In this document: positions 9,168-16,452 of the stretch, one piece after another
Layout of the letters: every line of letters begins with the position of its first letter
Position numbering within the stretch: the stretch's first letter is position 1
Assembly: GCA_045649685.1 (NCBI GenBank)
Contig: JAZRQJ010000007.1
Coordinates: forward strand, 248,001-312,000
Direction of reading: 5' to 3'
DNA: 64,000 nt
Origin: RUG12519 sp045649685
GTDB lineage: Bacteria; Bacillota; Clostridia; Oscillospirales; Ruminococcaceae
Made by a program: the position numbers and the translations under genes
The notes under the pieces: generated by a model
What the model was told of the DNA's origin: nothing
The model's input: the letters and a program-made list of their open reading frames with translations, nothing else
The model's database searches: none

Positions 9168-10061
9168 TTGGAATCTCTTATTATAACTGAAAATGATTCT
9201 GGGCAGAGATTGAATAAGTTTTTAAAAAAAGTATTTCCTAATTTGCCGAAATCTATGATGTATAAATCCATTAGGAAGAAAAACATAAAAGTTAATAGAA
9301 GACGTTGTGATGCCAAAGATATTTTGTTAGCGGGAGACGTTGTCGATATATACGTAAACGATAAGTTTTTGTCAAAACAAACTAATAAAAATAAATTTGT
9401 TTTATTTGATAAAGATTTAAATATAGTTTATGAGGACGATAATATGATTATCGTAAATAAGCCGGTTGGACTTAAATCTCAACCTGATTATTCTGGCGAA
9501 GACAATCTTATAGATAGAATTAATGGTTATTTAGTAAAAAATGGGAAGTTTGATTATAAACTGGAGAAGAGCTTTAGACCAGCCCTATGTAATAGACTAG
9601 ACAGAAATACTGATGGTTTAGTGATTGCAGCGAAGAATTTTAAAACTTTGCAGGAAATTAATAGATTAATACGTGAAAGAAGAATTGTAAAGATATATTC
9701 TTGTTTAGTTGAAGGAAATTTGCGGAATGATCATGATGTATTAGTTGGTTGGTGGAGTAAAGATAAAAAAAATAATAAAGTTAGTATTAGCAGCGAAAAA
9801 CGTAGTGATTCAAAAAAAGTAATAACTGAATATTTTGTTTTGCAGCGATTTAAAAATAATACAAAATTGAAAATTGTTTTACATACCGGCCGATCTCATC
9901 AAATAAGGGCTCATTTAGCGTCAATAGGACATCCAATAGTGGGGGATGTGAAATATGGGAGTTCTGAAAAAGGTGTACAAAAGTTGACTTCTTTTGGAAT
10001 GATATTTAAAAGTTCGGATTCTTTTTTAGACTATATGAATGATAAAATAATTACTTTATAG
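9168..10061 (+). CDS. RluA-family pseudouridine synthase with S4 domain
   Basis: Predicted rRNA pseudouridine synthase of the RluA/RluD family. 297 residues. The N-terminal S4 RNA-binding domain (about 1-65) carries SGQRLNKFLKK and VNRRRCDAKDILLAGDVV. The catalytic domain has FRPALCNRLDRNTDGLVIAAK, the Asp after RL being the expected nucleophile, and KIVLHTGRSHQIRAHLASIGHPIVGD near the C-terminus. The start is TTG at 9168 with AAGGAGG 10 bases before it. It follows aroC by 15 bases and may be co-transcribed. Which rRNA site it modifies cannot be said. Confidence 0.93.
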   Translation: MESLIITENDSGQRLNKFLKKVFPNLPKSMMYKSIRKKNIKVNRRRCDAKDILLAGDVVDIYVNDKFLSKQTNKNKFVLFDKDLNIVYEDDNMIIVNKPVGLKSQPDYSGEDNLIDRINGYLVKNGKFDYKLEKSFRPALCNRLDRNTDGLVIAAKNFKTLQEINRLIRERRIVKIYSCLVEGNLRNDHDVLVGWWSKDKKNNKVSISSEKRSDSKKVITEYFVLQRFKNNTKLKIVLHTGRSHQIRAHLASIGHPIVGDVKYGSSEKGVQKLTSFGMIFKSSDSFLDYMNDKIITL

Positions 10062-10090
10062 ATATTTTTAAATTATATGAAAAATAAAAA

Positions 10091-10124
10091 GAACTTTGCT
10101 AATATTCAGCAGAGTCCTTTTTTG
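10091..10124. terminator. Bidirectional terminator between the pseudouridine synthase and XRE genes
   Basis: ACTTTGCT and AGCAGAGT pair (one G-U wobble) around a short loop, followed by a T run on the plus strand and by A/T runs on the other side. Confidence 0.75.
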
Positions 10125-10125
10125 T

Positions 10126-10599
10126 TTATGTGTTCTTTTGACTAAATTCATCTGTACTTTTTAATTTATTTAATAAACTTACAGGCAATTTTATTTCACC
10201 ATTTTTAATGTCTTCTTTTATAGAATCAGACGAATTTATAAATTCTAGCAATTTATTCTCATAATTTATATGTTGCAATTCTTTAGCTTTATATTTATCT
10301 ATGAGTTGCTCTATGTTATCTTTATGTTCCATATCGCTGAGGTTTAAATATTTCCTTACTAGTGCTCTATCATCACTATTTGTTATATGCAGTATATTTT
10401 CACCTTTTACACGGTGGTTTACTAGGTAGTCAATAGAAACATTAAAGTACTTGGCTACCTTATAAACTTTTTCTATGCTAGGAGCACTTTTTTTCCATGT
10501 GTATAAAACTCCTCTAGAAATTCCTATCTGGTTTTCTAATTCAAAAATTGATATATTGTGTTCTTTACATAATCCTTTTATTCTGTTGAACATTTCCAA
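10126..10599 (-). CDS. XRE-family helix-turn-helix regulator
   Basis: 157 residues. A Cro/C1-type helix-turn-helix occupies about residues 3-62 (ISIFELENQIGISRGVLYTW, then KVYKVAKYFNVSIDYLV). The remaining 95 residues are charged and helical, without a recognisable ligand domain. GGAG lies 9 bases before the TTG at 10599, whereas the in-frame ATG six bases later is spaced too far. No partner gene is adjacent: tRNA-Arg lies upstream on the same strand, behind its own terminator. Target unknown. Confidence 0.85.
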   Translation of the reverse strand: MEMFNRIKGLCKEHNISIFELENQIGISRGVLYTWKKSAPSIEKVYKVAKYFNVSIDYLVNHRVKGENILHITNSDDRALVRKYLNLSDMEHKDNIEQLIDKYKAKELQHINYENKLLEFINSSDSIKEDIKNGEIKLPVSLLNKLKSTDEFSQKNT

Positions 10600-10631
10600 A
10601 GCACTTTTCTCCTACAAATGATAATTAAAAT

Positions 10632-10655
10632 AAAAAAGTCTCAATAACGAGACTT
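10632..10655 (-). terminator. Terminator of tRNA-Arg
   Basis: On the minus strand AAGTCTC-GTTATT-GAGACTT is followed by a run of six T. Confidence 0.8.
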
Positions 10656-10674
10656 ATTGTAAATGTAAAATAAA

Positions 10675-10751
10675 TGGTGCGCCAGAAGGGATTCGAACCC
10701 CTGACCTACTGGTTCGTAGCCAGTTACTCTATCCAGCTGAGCTACTGGCGC
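10675..10751 (-). tRNA. tRNA-Arg (anticodon ACG)
   Basis: On the minus strand the gene starts GCGCCAGTAGCTCAGCTGG and ends CTGGCGC-A-CCA, with CCA encoded. The anticodon loop CTACGAA lies between ACTGG and CCAGT, giving ACG for CGN arginine codons. D and T arms are regular. Confidence 0.97.
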
Positions 10752-10772
10752 AACAGTAACATCACGACTTGT

Positions 10773-10801
10773 ATTATATCACAGCAAATCACGGTTGTCA
10801 A
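10773..10801 (-). promoter_or_regulatory. Consensus sigma-A promoter for tRNA-Arg
   Basis: On the minus strand TTGACA (10801-10796), a 17-base spacer and TATAAT (10778-10773) lie about 22 bases from the tRNA 5' end. Confidence 0.9.
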
Positions 10802-10913
10802 TGAAAAAATAAAATTATAAAAATTTTTATTTTAACAATATTCTACCATTTTTGGGATATTGCAAATGTATAATTGAAATTGTTTTTAAAATGTGTTTTG
10901 GGGAGAATTATTA

Positions 10914-11114
10914 ATGAGTTCAAAGGAAATTAAACATAAGATAGCGTTGTCTTGCAACGGTGATATGAAAAAATATTTTGAAAAAGTGGCTATAGTAAAT
11001 AAACTTTTATATACTGGTAGTGGTTTGTCTGATATAGATCTTATTAATAGAGTTGAAGATATGTACTTAAAAAATAAAACAGATTTAAAACAAAAGACCA
11101 TCGTTAATAGTTAA
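10914..11114 (+). CDS. Small protein of unknown function
   Basis: 66 residues from ATG 10914, preceded by GGGGAG at a 9-base spacing. A TATAAT at 10869-10874 may be its -10. The sequence is charged, without membrane segment or recognisable motif (LSCNGDMKKYFEKVA, LSDIDLINRVEDMYLKNK) and is predicted helical. It lies alone between tRNA-Arg and the convergent cotJ operon, and its stop codon falls inside the cotJ terminator hairpin. I do not recognise the family. The good ribosome binding site is the main reason to believe it is a gene. Confidence 0.6.
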   Translation: MSSKEIKHKIALSCNGDMKKYFEKVAIVNKLLYTGSGLSDIDLINRVEDMYLKNKTDLKQKTIVNS

Positions 11115-11123
11115 TAACGATGG
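11098..11123 (-). terminator. Terminator of the cotJ operon
   Basis: CCATCGTTA and TAACGATGG form a perfect 9-bp stem. On the minus strand it is followed by TCTTTTGTTTT. It overlaps the 3' end of the small plus-strand gene. Confidence 0.75.
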
Positions 11124-11140
11124 CGAGATAATACGATATT

Positions 11141-11776
11141 TTAATTTTGATTCATATTCCAACGGCTTTTTTTGTTAGAATTTGTATCAAAAGCAGGATT
11201 AAATGCATAGAAATTTTTTGAATTAAGATTATCTTGAACAATTCGTAATGCTTCACCAAATCTTTGGAAATGAACAATTTCTCGTTCGCGCAAAAATCTT
11301 ATGGGATCTATAATATCTGGATCATCGGCAAATCTTAATATATTGTCGTATGTTAATCTGGCTTTTTGTTCTGCTGCCATATCTTCCATTAAGTCAGCTA
11401 TGGGATCACCTGTTGAAGCAAATTGCATTGCATTAAATGGAACTCCACTGGCATCTACTGGATATATTCCTACGGTATGATCCATAAAATATGGTGCAAA
11501 ACTAGAGGATTCTATTTCTTTTTCTGTTAGATTTTTAGTCAATTGATGAACTATAGTATTTACCATTTCCATATGTGCTAGTTCTTCTGTTCCTATGTCT
11601 GTTAAAATTGCTTTTGCTTCTTTATATGGCATGGCAAATCGTTGGCTGAGATATCTTAAAGAAGCTCCTAATTCTCCGTGTGGTCCACCGAATTGGCTCG
11701 TAATTAGCTTTGCTAACTCTGGATTTGGATTTTTTATTGAAATAGGATATTCTAATTTTTTATCATATTTCCACAT
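11141..11776 (-). CDS. cotJC: Spore coat protein CotJC, manganese-catalase-like
   Basis: Ferritin-like di-metal protein of the inner spore coat, related to manganese catalase. 211 residues. Metal-ligand helices are visible in TDIGTEELAHMEMVNTIVHQ (Glu, His) and in the later REREIVHFQRFGEALR. GGPHGELGASLRYLSQRFAM is typical. The ATG at 11776 shares its A with the cotJB stop (TAATG), and GGGAGG lies upstream. The longer in-frame start at 11800 would run deep into cotJB and is not used. Last gene of cotJA-cotJB-cotJC, an operon made in the mother cell under sigma-E in Bacillus. Catalase activity is inferred from the family. Confidence 0.95.
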   Translation of the reverse strand: MWKYDKKLEYPISIKNPNPELAKLITSQFGGPHGELGASLRYLSQRFAMPYKEAKAILTDIGTEELAHMEMVNTIVHQLTKNLTEKEIESSSFAPYFMDHTVGIYPVDASGVPFNAMQFASTGDPIADLMEDMAAEQKARLTYDNILRFADDPDIIDPIRFLREREIVHFQRFGEALRIVQDNLNSKNFYAFNPAFDTNSNKKSRWNMNQN

Positions 11777-12027
11777 TAAGCATCTACCTCCCAAGGCCAT
11801 GGATTATTTACCCAGCTAAACATGTTAGAACTCTCAACATCACAATTAGATAGTGGTTCAAATTTTGATATATATTCTTCTCTTAGAGATTCGCTTGCTT
11901 GTTTGACTTTGTCATAATAATTTAGAGCAGATTGATCGGTTGGATGTGTATCTAAATAGAGTACTGTATCAAACAAGGCAAAATCTGCTGTTTGTAGTTT
12001 TTTCATTAATTGCTGTCTTTCATCCAT
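11776..12027 (-). CDS. cotJB: Spore coat protein CotJB
   Basis: 83 residues, the usual size. Family features: an N-terminal LMKKLQTADFALFDTVLYLDTHP, a central FDTVLYLDTHP-type helix and the C-terminal WVNNPWPWE. It is needed with CotJA and CotJC for coat assembly in Bacillus. The stop overlaps the cotJC start by one base and the cotJA stop lies directly upstream, so all three are coupled. Confidence 0.93.
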   Translation of the reverse strand: MDERQQLMKKLQTADFALFDTVLYLDTHPTDQSALNYYDKVKQASESLREEYISKFEPLSNCDVESSNMFSWVNNPWPWEVDA

Positions 12028-12028
12028 A

Positions 12029-12256
12029 TTATATTACCTCCTGCCCTAAAAAAGGTAAATCAAGTTCTTGAAATATCGTGCCACGTTCAATAGCAATATC
12101 ACTTCTGTATATTTTATTCCAGTTTTGCCAAGGAACATAACTCATGCCGATTGGAAAATGAGACATGTTATTTTTGTCCGAATTTATAATATATGCGTTG
12201 TTGTTCGGAGACATGTGCATGGTTTTACAATTTTGCATGTTGTAAAATTTATTCAA
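12029..12256 (-). CDS. cotJA: Spore coat-associated protein CotJA
   Basis: About 75 residues. The conserved core is FPIGMSYVPWQNWNKIY followed by ERGTIFQELDLPFLG, the family signature. The frame opens with TTG at 12265, but that is one base from the GGGAG element. TTG at 12256 has a 10-base spacing and is preferred, with ATG 12238 a further option. First gene of the cotJ operon. I could not identify a convincing sigma-E promoter in the short upstream gap (12266-12360). Confidence 0.88.
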   Translation of the reverse strand: MNKFYNMQNCKTMHMSPNNNAYIINSDKNNMSHFPIGMSYVPWQNWNKIYRSDIAIERGTIFQELDLPFLGQEVI

Positions 12257-12360
12257 TTTTATCAAACTCCCTTCATAGCTATCATATGATGAATATAAAA
12301 AATTGGTTATAATTTTCTTTTAAATTTATTGTTATGGGCATATGAAAAAATTGTGAAGTG

Positions 12361-12369
12361 TGGTATAAT
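12361..12369 (+). promoter_or_regulatory. Extended -10 promoter element for proS
   Basis: TGG-TATAAT (extended -10) lies 36 bases upstream of the proS start. No good -35 is seen at the right distance. Confidence 0.55.
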
Positions 12370-12404
12370 TAATTGCGATTAATTAATTTAGTGGAGTGAT
12401 TTTT

Positions 12405-13655
12405 ATGAGAATGAGTAAAATGGGGATAAAGACTAGGCATAATCGAGGTAATGATGAAGCTATTTCTCAGGAAATATTGTTTCAGGCTGCTCAGCTTAAG
12501 CGTCATGCAGCAGGAATTTATGGATTAGGTAGTTTTTTGGTTAAAGCCAGAAATAAAATAATGAATATAATTAGAACCAATTTGGAAGATTATGATTGTT
12601 CTGAAATTTCTTTGCCTATTATTCAACCTAAAAGTCTTTGGGAAAATTCTGGTAGATGGAGTACGTATGTAGACAGTAAACAAATGTTTACATTTGATGG
12701 TAGAAATGGTGAATATTGTATTGCTCCTACTGGAGAGGAAATTGTTCTGGATTTTATCAAGGAAAATATTGTTTCATATAAAGATTTGCCAGTTAATGTT
12801 TTCCAAATGGGAAATAAGTATAGAGATGAACTCAGAGTTAGAGGTGGCCTTTTACGCAGTAAAGAATTTGTAATGAAGGACGGATATAGTTTTCACTCGA
12901 GTGTTGAAGATATGGAAAGAGAATATAATGACATGAGAGAGTGTTATATAAAAATTTTTGCTGAGTTGGGGTTAGATGTTATACCTGTTAAAGCGGTTAG
13001 TGCAGAAATGGGTGGAAAAGTTTCTGAGGAATTTATGTGTTTTTCTCCTATAGGTGAAGATAAGGTGTTGGTTAACTCTGATAGAACTATTGCTTTAAAC
13101 ACCGAAGTTTTGGAATACCCTGATATGCTTAGAGATATAGAAACTAAAAACCCAGGAATAAATGTACATAATTTAGAAGAAATTCAGTGTATAGAACTTG
13201 GGCATATTTTTCAATTAGGAACATTTTATTCTGAAAATATGGATGGGTATTATGTTAATGCAGAAGGAAAGAAGCAGCCGTGTTATATGGGTTGTTATGG
13301 GATAGGTATTAATAGAACTTTGGGTGCTATTTGTGAAAATAACTGTGATGAGAATGGGTTAATTTGGCCTGAATCTGTTGCTCCTTACAAATGTGTTGTT
13401 ATATATCTTGATGATTATGAAAAAGAAGCTACGAATATATATAATGCTTTGAAACAGAACAAGATTGATGTTGTTTTGGATGATAGAAATGGCACGTTAG
13501 GGTCTAAGATAAAAGATGCTAAACTTTTAGGATTTCCATATATGATATTAATAGGTAAGAAATTTGGGGAAAATGGTTTGTTTGAGGTTGAAAATAGAAA
13601 AACAGCGGAAAAGTTGTTTTTAAATCAACAACAATTAATTGATAAGTTAAATTAA
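12405..13655 (+). CDS. proS: Prolyl-tRNA synthetase, short form without the INS editing domain
   Basis: Charges tRNA-Pro. Class II motifs are in place: motif 1 region with SLWENSGRWSTYVDSKQMF, motif 2 FQMGNKYRDELRVRGGLLRS with KEFVMKDGYSFH, and motif 3 GCYGIGINRTLGA, then an anticodon-binding domain (about 325-415). Only about 95 residues separate KAVSAEMGGKVSEEF from motif 3. The roughly 180-residue editing insertion of standard bacterial ProRS is absent, giving 416 residues instead of about 570. The architecture resembles alphaproteobacterial ProRS. ATG 12405 is chosen because GGAG (12393-12396) lies 8 bases before it. Function is firm; the origin of the short form is open. Confidence 0.93.
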   Translation: MRMSKMGIKTRHNRGNDEAISQEILFQAAQLKRHAAGIYGLGSFLVKARNKIMNIIRTNLEDYDCSEISLPIIQPKSLWENSGRWSTYVDSKQMFTFDGRNGEYCIAPTGEEIVLDFIKENIVSYKDLPVNVFQMGNKYRDELRVRGGLLRSKEFVMKDGYSFHSSVEDMEREYNDMRECYIKIFAELGLDVIPVKAVSAEMGGKVSEEFMCFSPIGEDKVLVNSDRTIALNTEVLEYPDMLRDIETKNPGINVHNLEEIQCIELGHIFQLGTFYSENMDGYYVNAEGKKQPCYMGCYGIGINRTLGAICENNCDENGLIWPESVAPYKCVVIYLDDYEKEATNIYNALKQNKIDVVLDDRNGTLGSKIKDAKLLGFPYMILIGKKFGENGLFEVENRKTAEKLFLNQQQLIDKLN

Positions 13656-13670
13656 ACTAATTGGAAACAA

Positions 13671-13706
13671 AAAAGACTTACTCAAAATGTGTGAGCAAGT
13701 CTTTTT
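13671..13706. terminator. Bidirectional terminator between proS and the cell-wall hydrolase
   Basis: AAGACTT-A-CTCA pairs with TGAG-C-AAGTCTT around a short loop, with A and T runs on the two sides. Confidence 0.85.
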
Positions 13707-13721
13707 GTTTTAATTAAATAT

Positions 13722-15053
13722 TCATATATTTAATAATCTATACACTAAATTTTTTATGTTATATCCATATTCTTTTGAAACAGCCCATCCACATCCTTGA
13801 GGATTTTCTTTGGCTCCAAGCCATTCTAAATATGTAGAACATCCTTTACGAACATATTTATACCTAGGATCAACACAGGCGTTAGATAAATTTTGTGTTG
13901 AAGCATATGCTTTAAGGTGTTGAACTTGAGCTAATATTCCTTCGCGAACAGAGCTAAAACTATTTCCTTTAATTCCATTACCAGTTGCGCCTAATCCGCC
14001 AAAGTTCAATTGTCCTATATCTACATTACCATTAAATCTTAACCAGCCTGTTTCATGGATGGCTTGACAAAAAGCAATTTCCGCACGAACTCCTTCTGAA
14101 TTGGCGACATCATAATATAATTGACAGAATTTATTTAAATCTAGTCCGTGGTTTGCATAGAATGAAGGAAATGGGATTGGAGAATTGTTTTGATAGAATC
14201 TTGCCATTTTTTCGGGAGTTGTTTGCGAACTACCCATTATAGGTGTGAATTGTGGTTGTGGTTGTGGTTGTGGTTGTGGTTGTGGTTGTGGTTGTGGTTG
14301 TGGTTGTGGTTGTGGTTGTGGTTGTGGTTGTGGTCTTACTCCTACAAACTCTGCAATAGCTTGAGCCATTGCTTCGGCCATGCGATGTTGTTGGTTGTGG
14401 TCTACAATCTTGTTAAATTCAACTCTTGTTGATAAAAATCCAGTTTCGAATAGAACAGTTGGAGAGTGAGCTAAACAAATTTTATAATTACCTATTTTAA
14501 CGCCCCTTCCGCGGCTGTATATGTTTTGACATCTATTGTACAACAAATTAGCTAAATGTTGGGATTTTTGCATTATTTCAGCTGAATTTCCGTTGTTTCG
14601 CCAGTATATTTCTAAACCTTGAGGGCCATCTCTATCAAAGGAGTTATGATGAACGCATATGGCTGCATCCGGATTAACTCTGTTGATCGCTCCACATAGG
14701 CTATTAGCTCCTCCTTCGGATTCTAATATTGGATATTTTCTGTTCATAGGAGGTAATATAATGTTTTTTCCTGCTAATATTCCATGAGTATCGTGTGTAT
14801 AATATACTGTATATCCGAGGCTTTCAAGTTTGTCTCCTAGTTTACGAGCTAATTGTGCATTAACATCTGATTCGTTAACTCCAAAATGCTGACATCCGGG
14901 ATCGTTATTATCATGACCAGGATCTATTACTATTGTGCCATTCGCAGCATATACAGTACCGCCAATACTAGTGCAAAAAATGATCATTAAGGTAGATAAC
15001 GATAAGCACAGCATTTTCAACAAAGTTATTTTTTTGCTTTTTTTCTTTGTCAT
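13722..15053 (-). CDS. Secreted bifunctional peptidoglycan hydrolase: amidase_3 plus glucosaminidase
   Basis: 443 residues. A signal peptide (about 1-37: KKK start, long hydrophobic stretch, VYA-A cut) directs export. The N-terminal N-acetylmuramoyl-L-alanine amidase_3 domain (about 40-215) has the zinc motifs VIDPGHD, the ESDVN glutamate, CVHHNSF and LFETGF. A linker of 14 Pro-Gln pairs joins it to a C-terminal glucosaminidase-type domain (about 260-443: AEIAFCQAIHETGWLRF, NFGGLGATG). It should cut both the stem-peptide amide and glycan bonds. ATG 15053 is chosen by the GGAG 9 bases upstream; the frame extends to 15101 but lacks a site there. Likely role: daughter-cell separation or spore/mother-cell lysis (inference). 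Confidence 0.92.
   Translation of the reverse strand: MTKKKSKKITLLKMLCLSLSTLMIIFCTSIGGTVYAANGTIVIDPGHDNNDPGCQHFGVNESDVNAQLARKLGDKLESLGYTVYYTHDTHGILAGKNIILPPMNRKYPILESEGGANSLCGAINRVNPDAAICVHHNSFDRDGPQGLEIYWRNNGNSAEIMQKSQHLANLLYNRCQNIYSRGRGVKIGNYKICLAHSPTVLFETGFLSTRVEFNKIVDHNQQHRMAEAMAQAIAEFVGVRPQPQPQPQPQPQPQPQPQPQPQPQPQPQFTPIMGSSQTTPEKMARFYQNNSPIPFPSFYANHGLDLNKFCQLYYDVANSEGVRAEIAFCQAIHETGWLRFNGNVDIGQLNFGGLGATGNGIKGNSFSSVREGILAQVQHLKAYASTQNLSNACVDPRYKYVRKGCSTYLEWLGAKENPQGCGWAVSKEYGYNIKNLVYRLLNI
14251..14334. repeat. Perfect hexanucleotide tandem repeat, 14 copies
   Basis: TGTGGT (plus strand) repeats 14 times without a mismatch. On the coding minus strand it encodes the (Pro-Gln)14 linker of the hydrolase. 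Copy number changes keep the frame, so only linker length would vary. Confidence 0.97.
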
Positions 15054-15094
15054 TAAACATCGCTCCTTATTAAATTTTATATTCGGACAACACT

Positions 15095-15111
15095 TGCACA
15101 CGATGTGTGCA
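15095..15111. promoter_or_regulatory. Perfect inverted repeat upstream of the hydrolase gene
   Basis: TGCACAC-GAT-GTGTGCA, 7+7 with a 3-base centre, lies 41 bases upstream of the hydrolase start. It looks like an operator, but no clear promoter could be placed around it and no regulator is known. The rest of the gap to 15240 holds no gene that I can see. Confidence 0.5.
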
Positions 15112-15240
15112 GCACGCCCAATGAAAAGTATAGAATATTAAAGGAGAGGATTGTAGTATTTTTGTTATAAATTTATCTAAAAAAGTCGAAAACAAAATTT
15201 GTATAAAGTCAATTTTTTCGTTATTTATGGCATTAGTTGC

Positions 15241-15269
15241 TTGATAAAATTTTCACATTGTGATATAAT
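15241..15269 (+). promoter_or_regulatory. Sigma-A promoter for the ruvC-led gene run
   Basis: TTGATA (15241-15246), a 17-base spacer and TATAAT (15264-15269) with an upstream TGA extended -10 lie 35 bases before ruvC. Confidence 0.8.
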
Positions 15270-15303
15270 TAATTATCTTCTTTGTGGTTTGAGGTGTTTT
15301 CTA

Positions 15304-15804
15304 TTGAAAATAATCGGTATAGATCCGGGATACGCTATTGTTGGTTGGGGTGTTATAGATTATAGTAATACAAGGTTTGTTACTATAAATTATGGAGCTA
15401 TAACTACACCACCGAATATTGATTTTTCATCAAGAATTTGTATGATTTATGATCAGCTGAGTGGAATTTTGAATGCCTATAAACCAGATGAAATGGCAAT
15501 AGAAAAGTTGTTTTTTTCGTCAAATAAAAAAACTGGAATAGATGTTGCTCAAGCTAGGGGAGTTATATTGTTGTCTGCTAAACATAGTGGATTAAGTGTT
15601 AGTGAGTATACACCTATCCAAGTAAAACAGGGTGTTGTTGGCTATGGTCGAGCAGAAAAGAAACAGGTTATGGCTATGACTAAAAGACTTTTAAACCTTA
15701 ATAAAATGCCAAAATTAGATGACACTGCAGATGCGTTAGCTATTGCTATAGCACATGCCCATAGTTATTCTTCGAGACTTCTAAAATTAAAGGAGATAAA
15801 ATGA
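15304..15804 (+). CDS. ruvC: Holliday junction resolvase RuvC
   Basis: Endonuclease that resolves Holliday junctions with RuvAB. 166 residues from TTG 15304, which has GAGGTG about 8 bases upstream and gives the standard N-terminus with IIGIDPGYAIVGWG. The longer frame from 15199 covers the promoter and is not used. Catalytic acids: Asp in GIDPG, Glu in MAIEKLFF, and the Asp pair in LDDTADALAIAIAHAH. The stop overlaps the ruvA start (ATGA). Confidence 0.95.
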   Translation: MKIIGIDPGYAIVGWGVIDYSNTRFVTINYGAITTPPNIDFSSRICMIYDQLSGILNAYKPDEMAIEKLFFSSNKKTGIDVAQARGVILLSAKHSGLSVSEYTPIQVKQGVVGYGRAEKKQVMAMTKRLLNLNKMPKLDDTADALAIAIAHAHSYSSRLLKLKEIK

Positions 15805-16415
15805 TATATAGTTTAAAGGGTGTTTTAATTTATTTAGAGCAAGTAGATAATATATATCACGCTGCTATTGAGTGTGATAGTGGAATAGCGTTTGAACTTA
15901 AGATTACAGCAACAACTGCTGCTATGTGCCCAAAAGTGGGAGAAAATATAAAGTTATATACTCATTTTGTGAGCAGAGAAAATGCTATTGATCTTTTTGG
16001 ATTTTATGATCAAGATGAAAGAAATAGTTTTAGAATGTTAACTTCTGTTTCAGGAGTTGGTCCGAGTTTTGCTTTATCTATTTTGTCTTGTATAACAACG
16101 GGGCAACTTGTTGCCTGTGTTGCGTCTGGGGATAGTAAGACATTAACTCAATGTAAAGGTATAGGTTCTAAAACTGCAAAAAGAATTATTTTGGAACTTA
16201 AGGATAAAATTGGAAGTGTTTCAGTTAATGTTGGTGCTGGGGAATTGATGCCGACAAGTAATGAAACATTAAGTAGTTTTGAAGAGGCTATAAGTGCTTT
16301 GGTTGTGTTGGGTTATAGCAAGAGTGATGCAACTAAGGCTGTTATGGGACAATCTAAAGATAGATCAGTTGAGCAGCTAATAAAGGAAGCTTTGAAAATT
16401 TTAGCTGCTAATTAA
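15801..16415 (+). CDS. ruvA: Holliday junction branch migration protein RuvA
   Basis: Junction-binding subunit that loads the RuvB motor. 204 residues. The N-terminal OB-fold begins MIYSLKGVLIYLE. The helix-hairpin-helix part includes LTSVSGVGPSFALSIL and CKGIGSKTAKRIILELKDK. The C-terminal domain ends DRSVEQLIKEALKILAAN. It overlaps ruvC by four bases, and ruvB follows after 37 bases. Confidence 0.96.
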   Translation: MIYSLKGVLIYLEQVDNIYHAAIECDSGIAFELKITATTAAMCPKVGENIKLYTHFVSRENAIDLFGFYDQDERNSFRMLTSVSGVGPSFALSILSCITTGQLVACVASGDSKTLTQCKGIGSKTAKRIILELKDKIGSVSVNVGAGELMPTSNETLSSFEEAISALVVLGYSKSDATKAVMGQSKDRSVEQLIKEALKILAAN

Positions 16416-16452
16416 ACGGTTTAGTAATAATTAGATTTTGAGGTGAATAAAC

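Noticed and set aside
14251..14334. Possible CRISPR array
   Set aside because: Direct 6-base repeats with no spacers, inside a coding frame.
14190..14432. Plus-strand frame of repeated Leu-Trp opposite the hydrolase
   Set aside because: It is the antisense reading of the hexamer repeat that codes the Pro-Gln linker, with no ribosome binding site.
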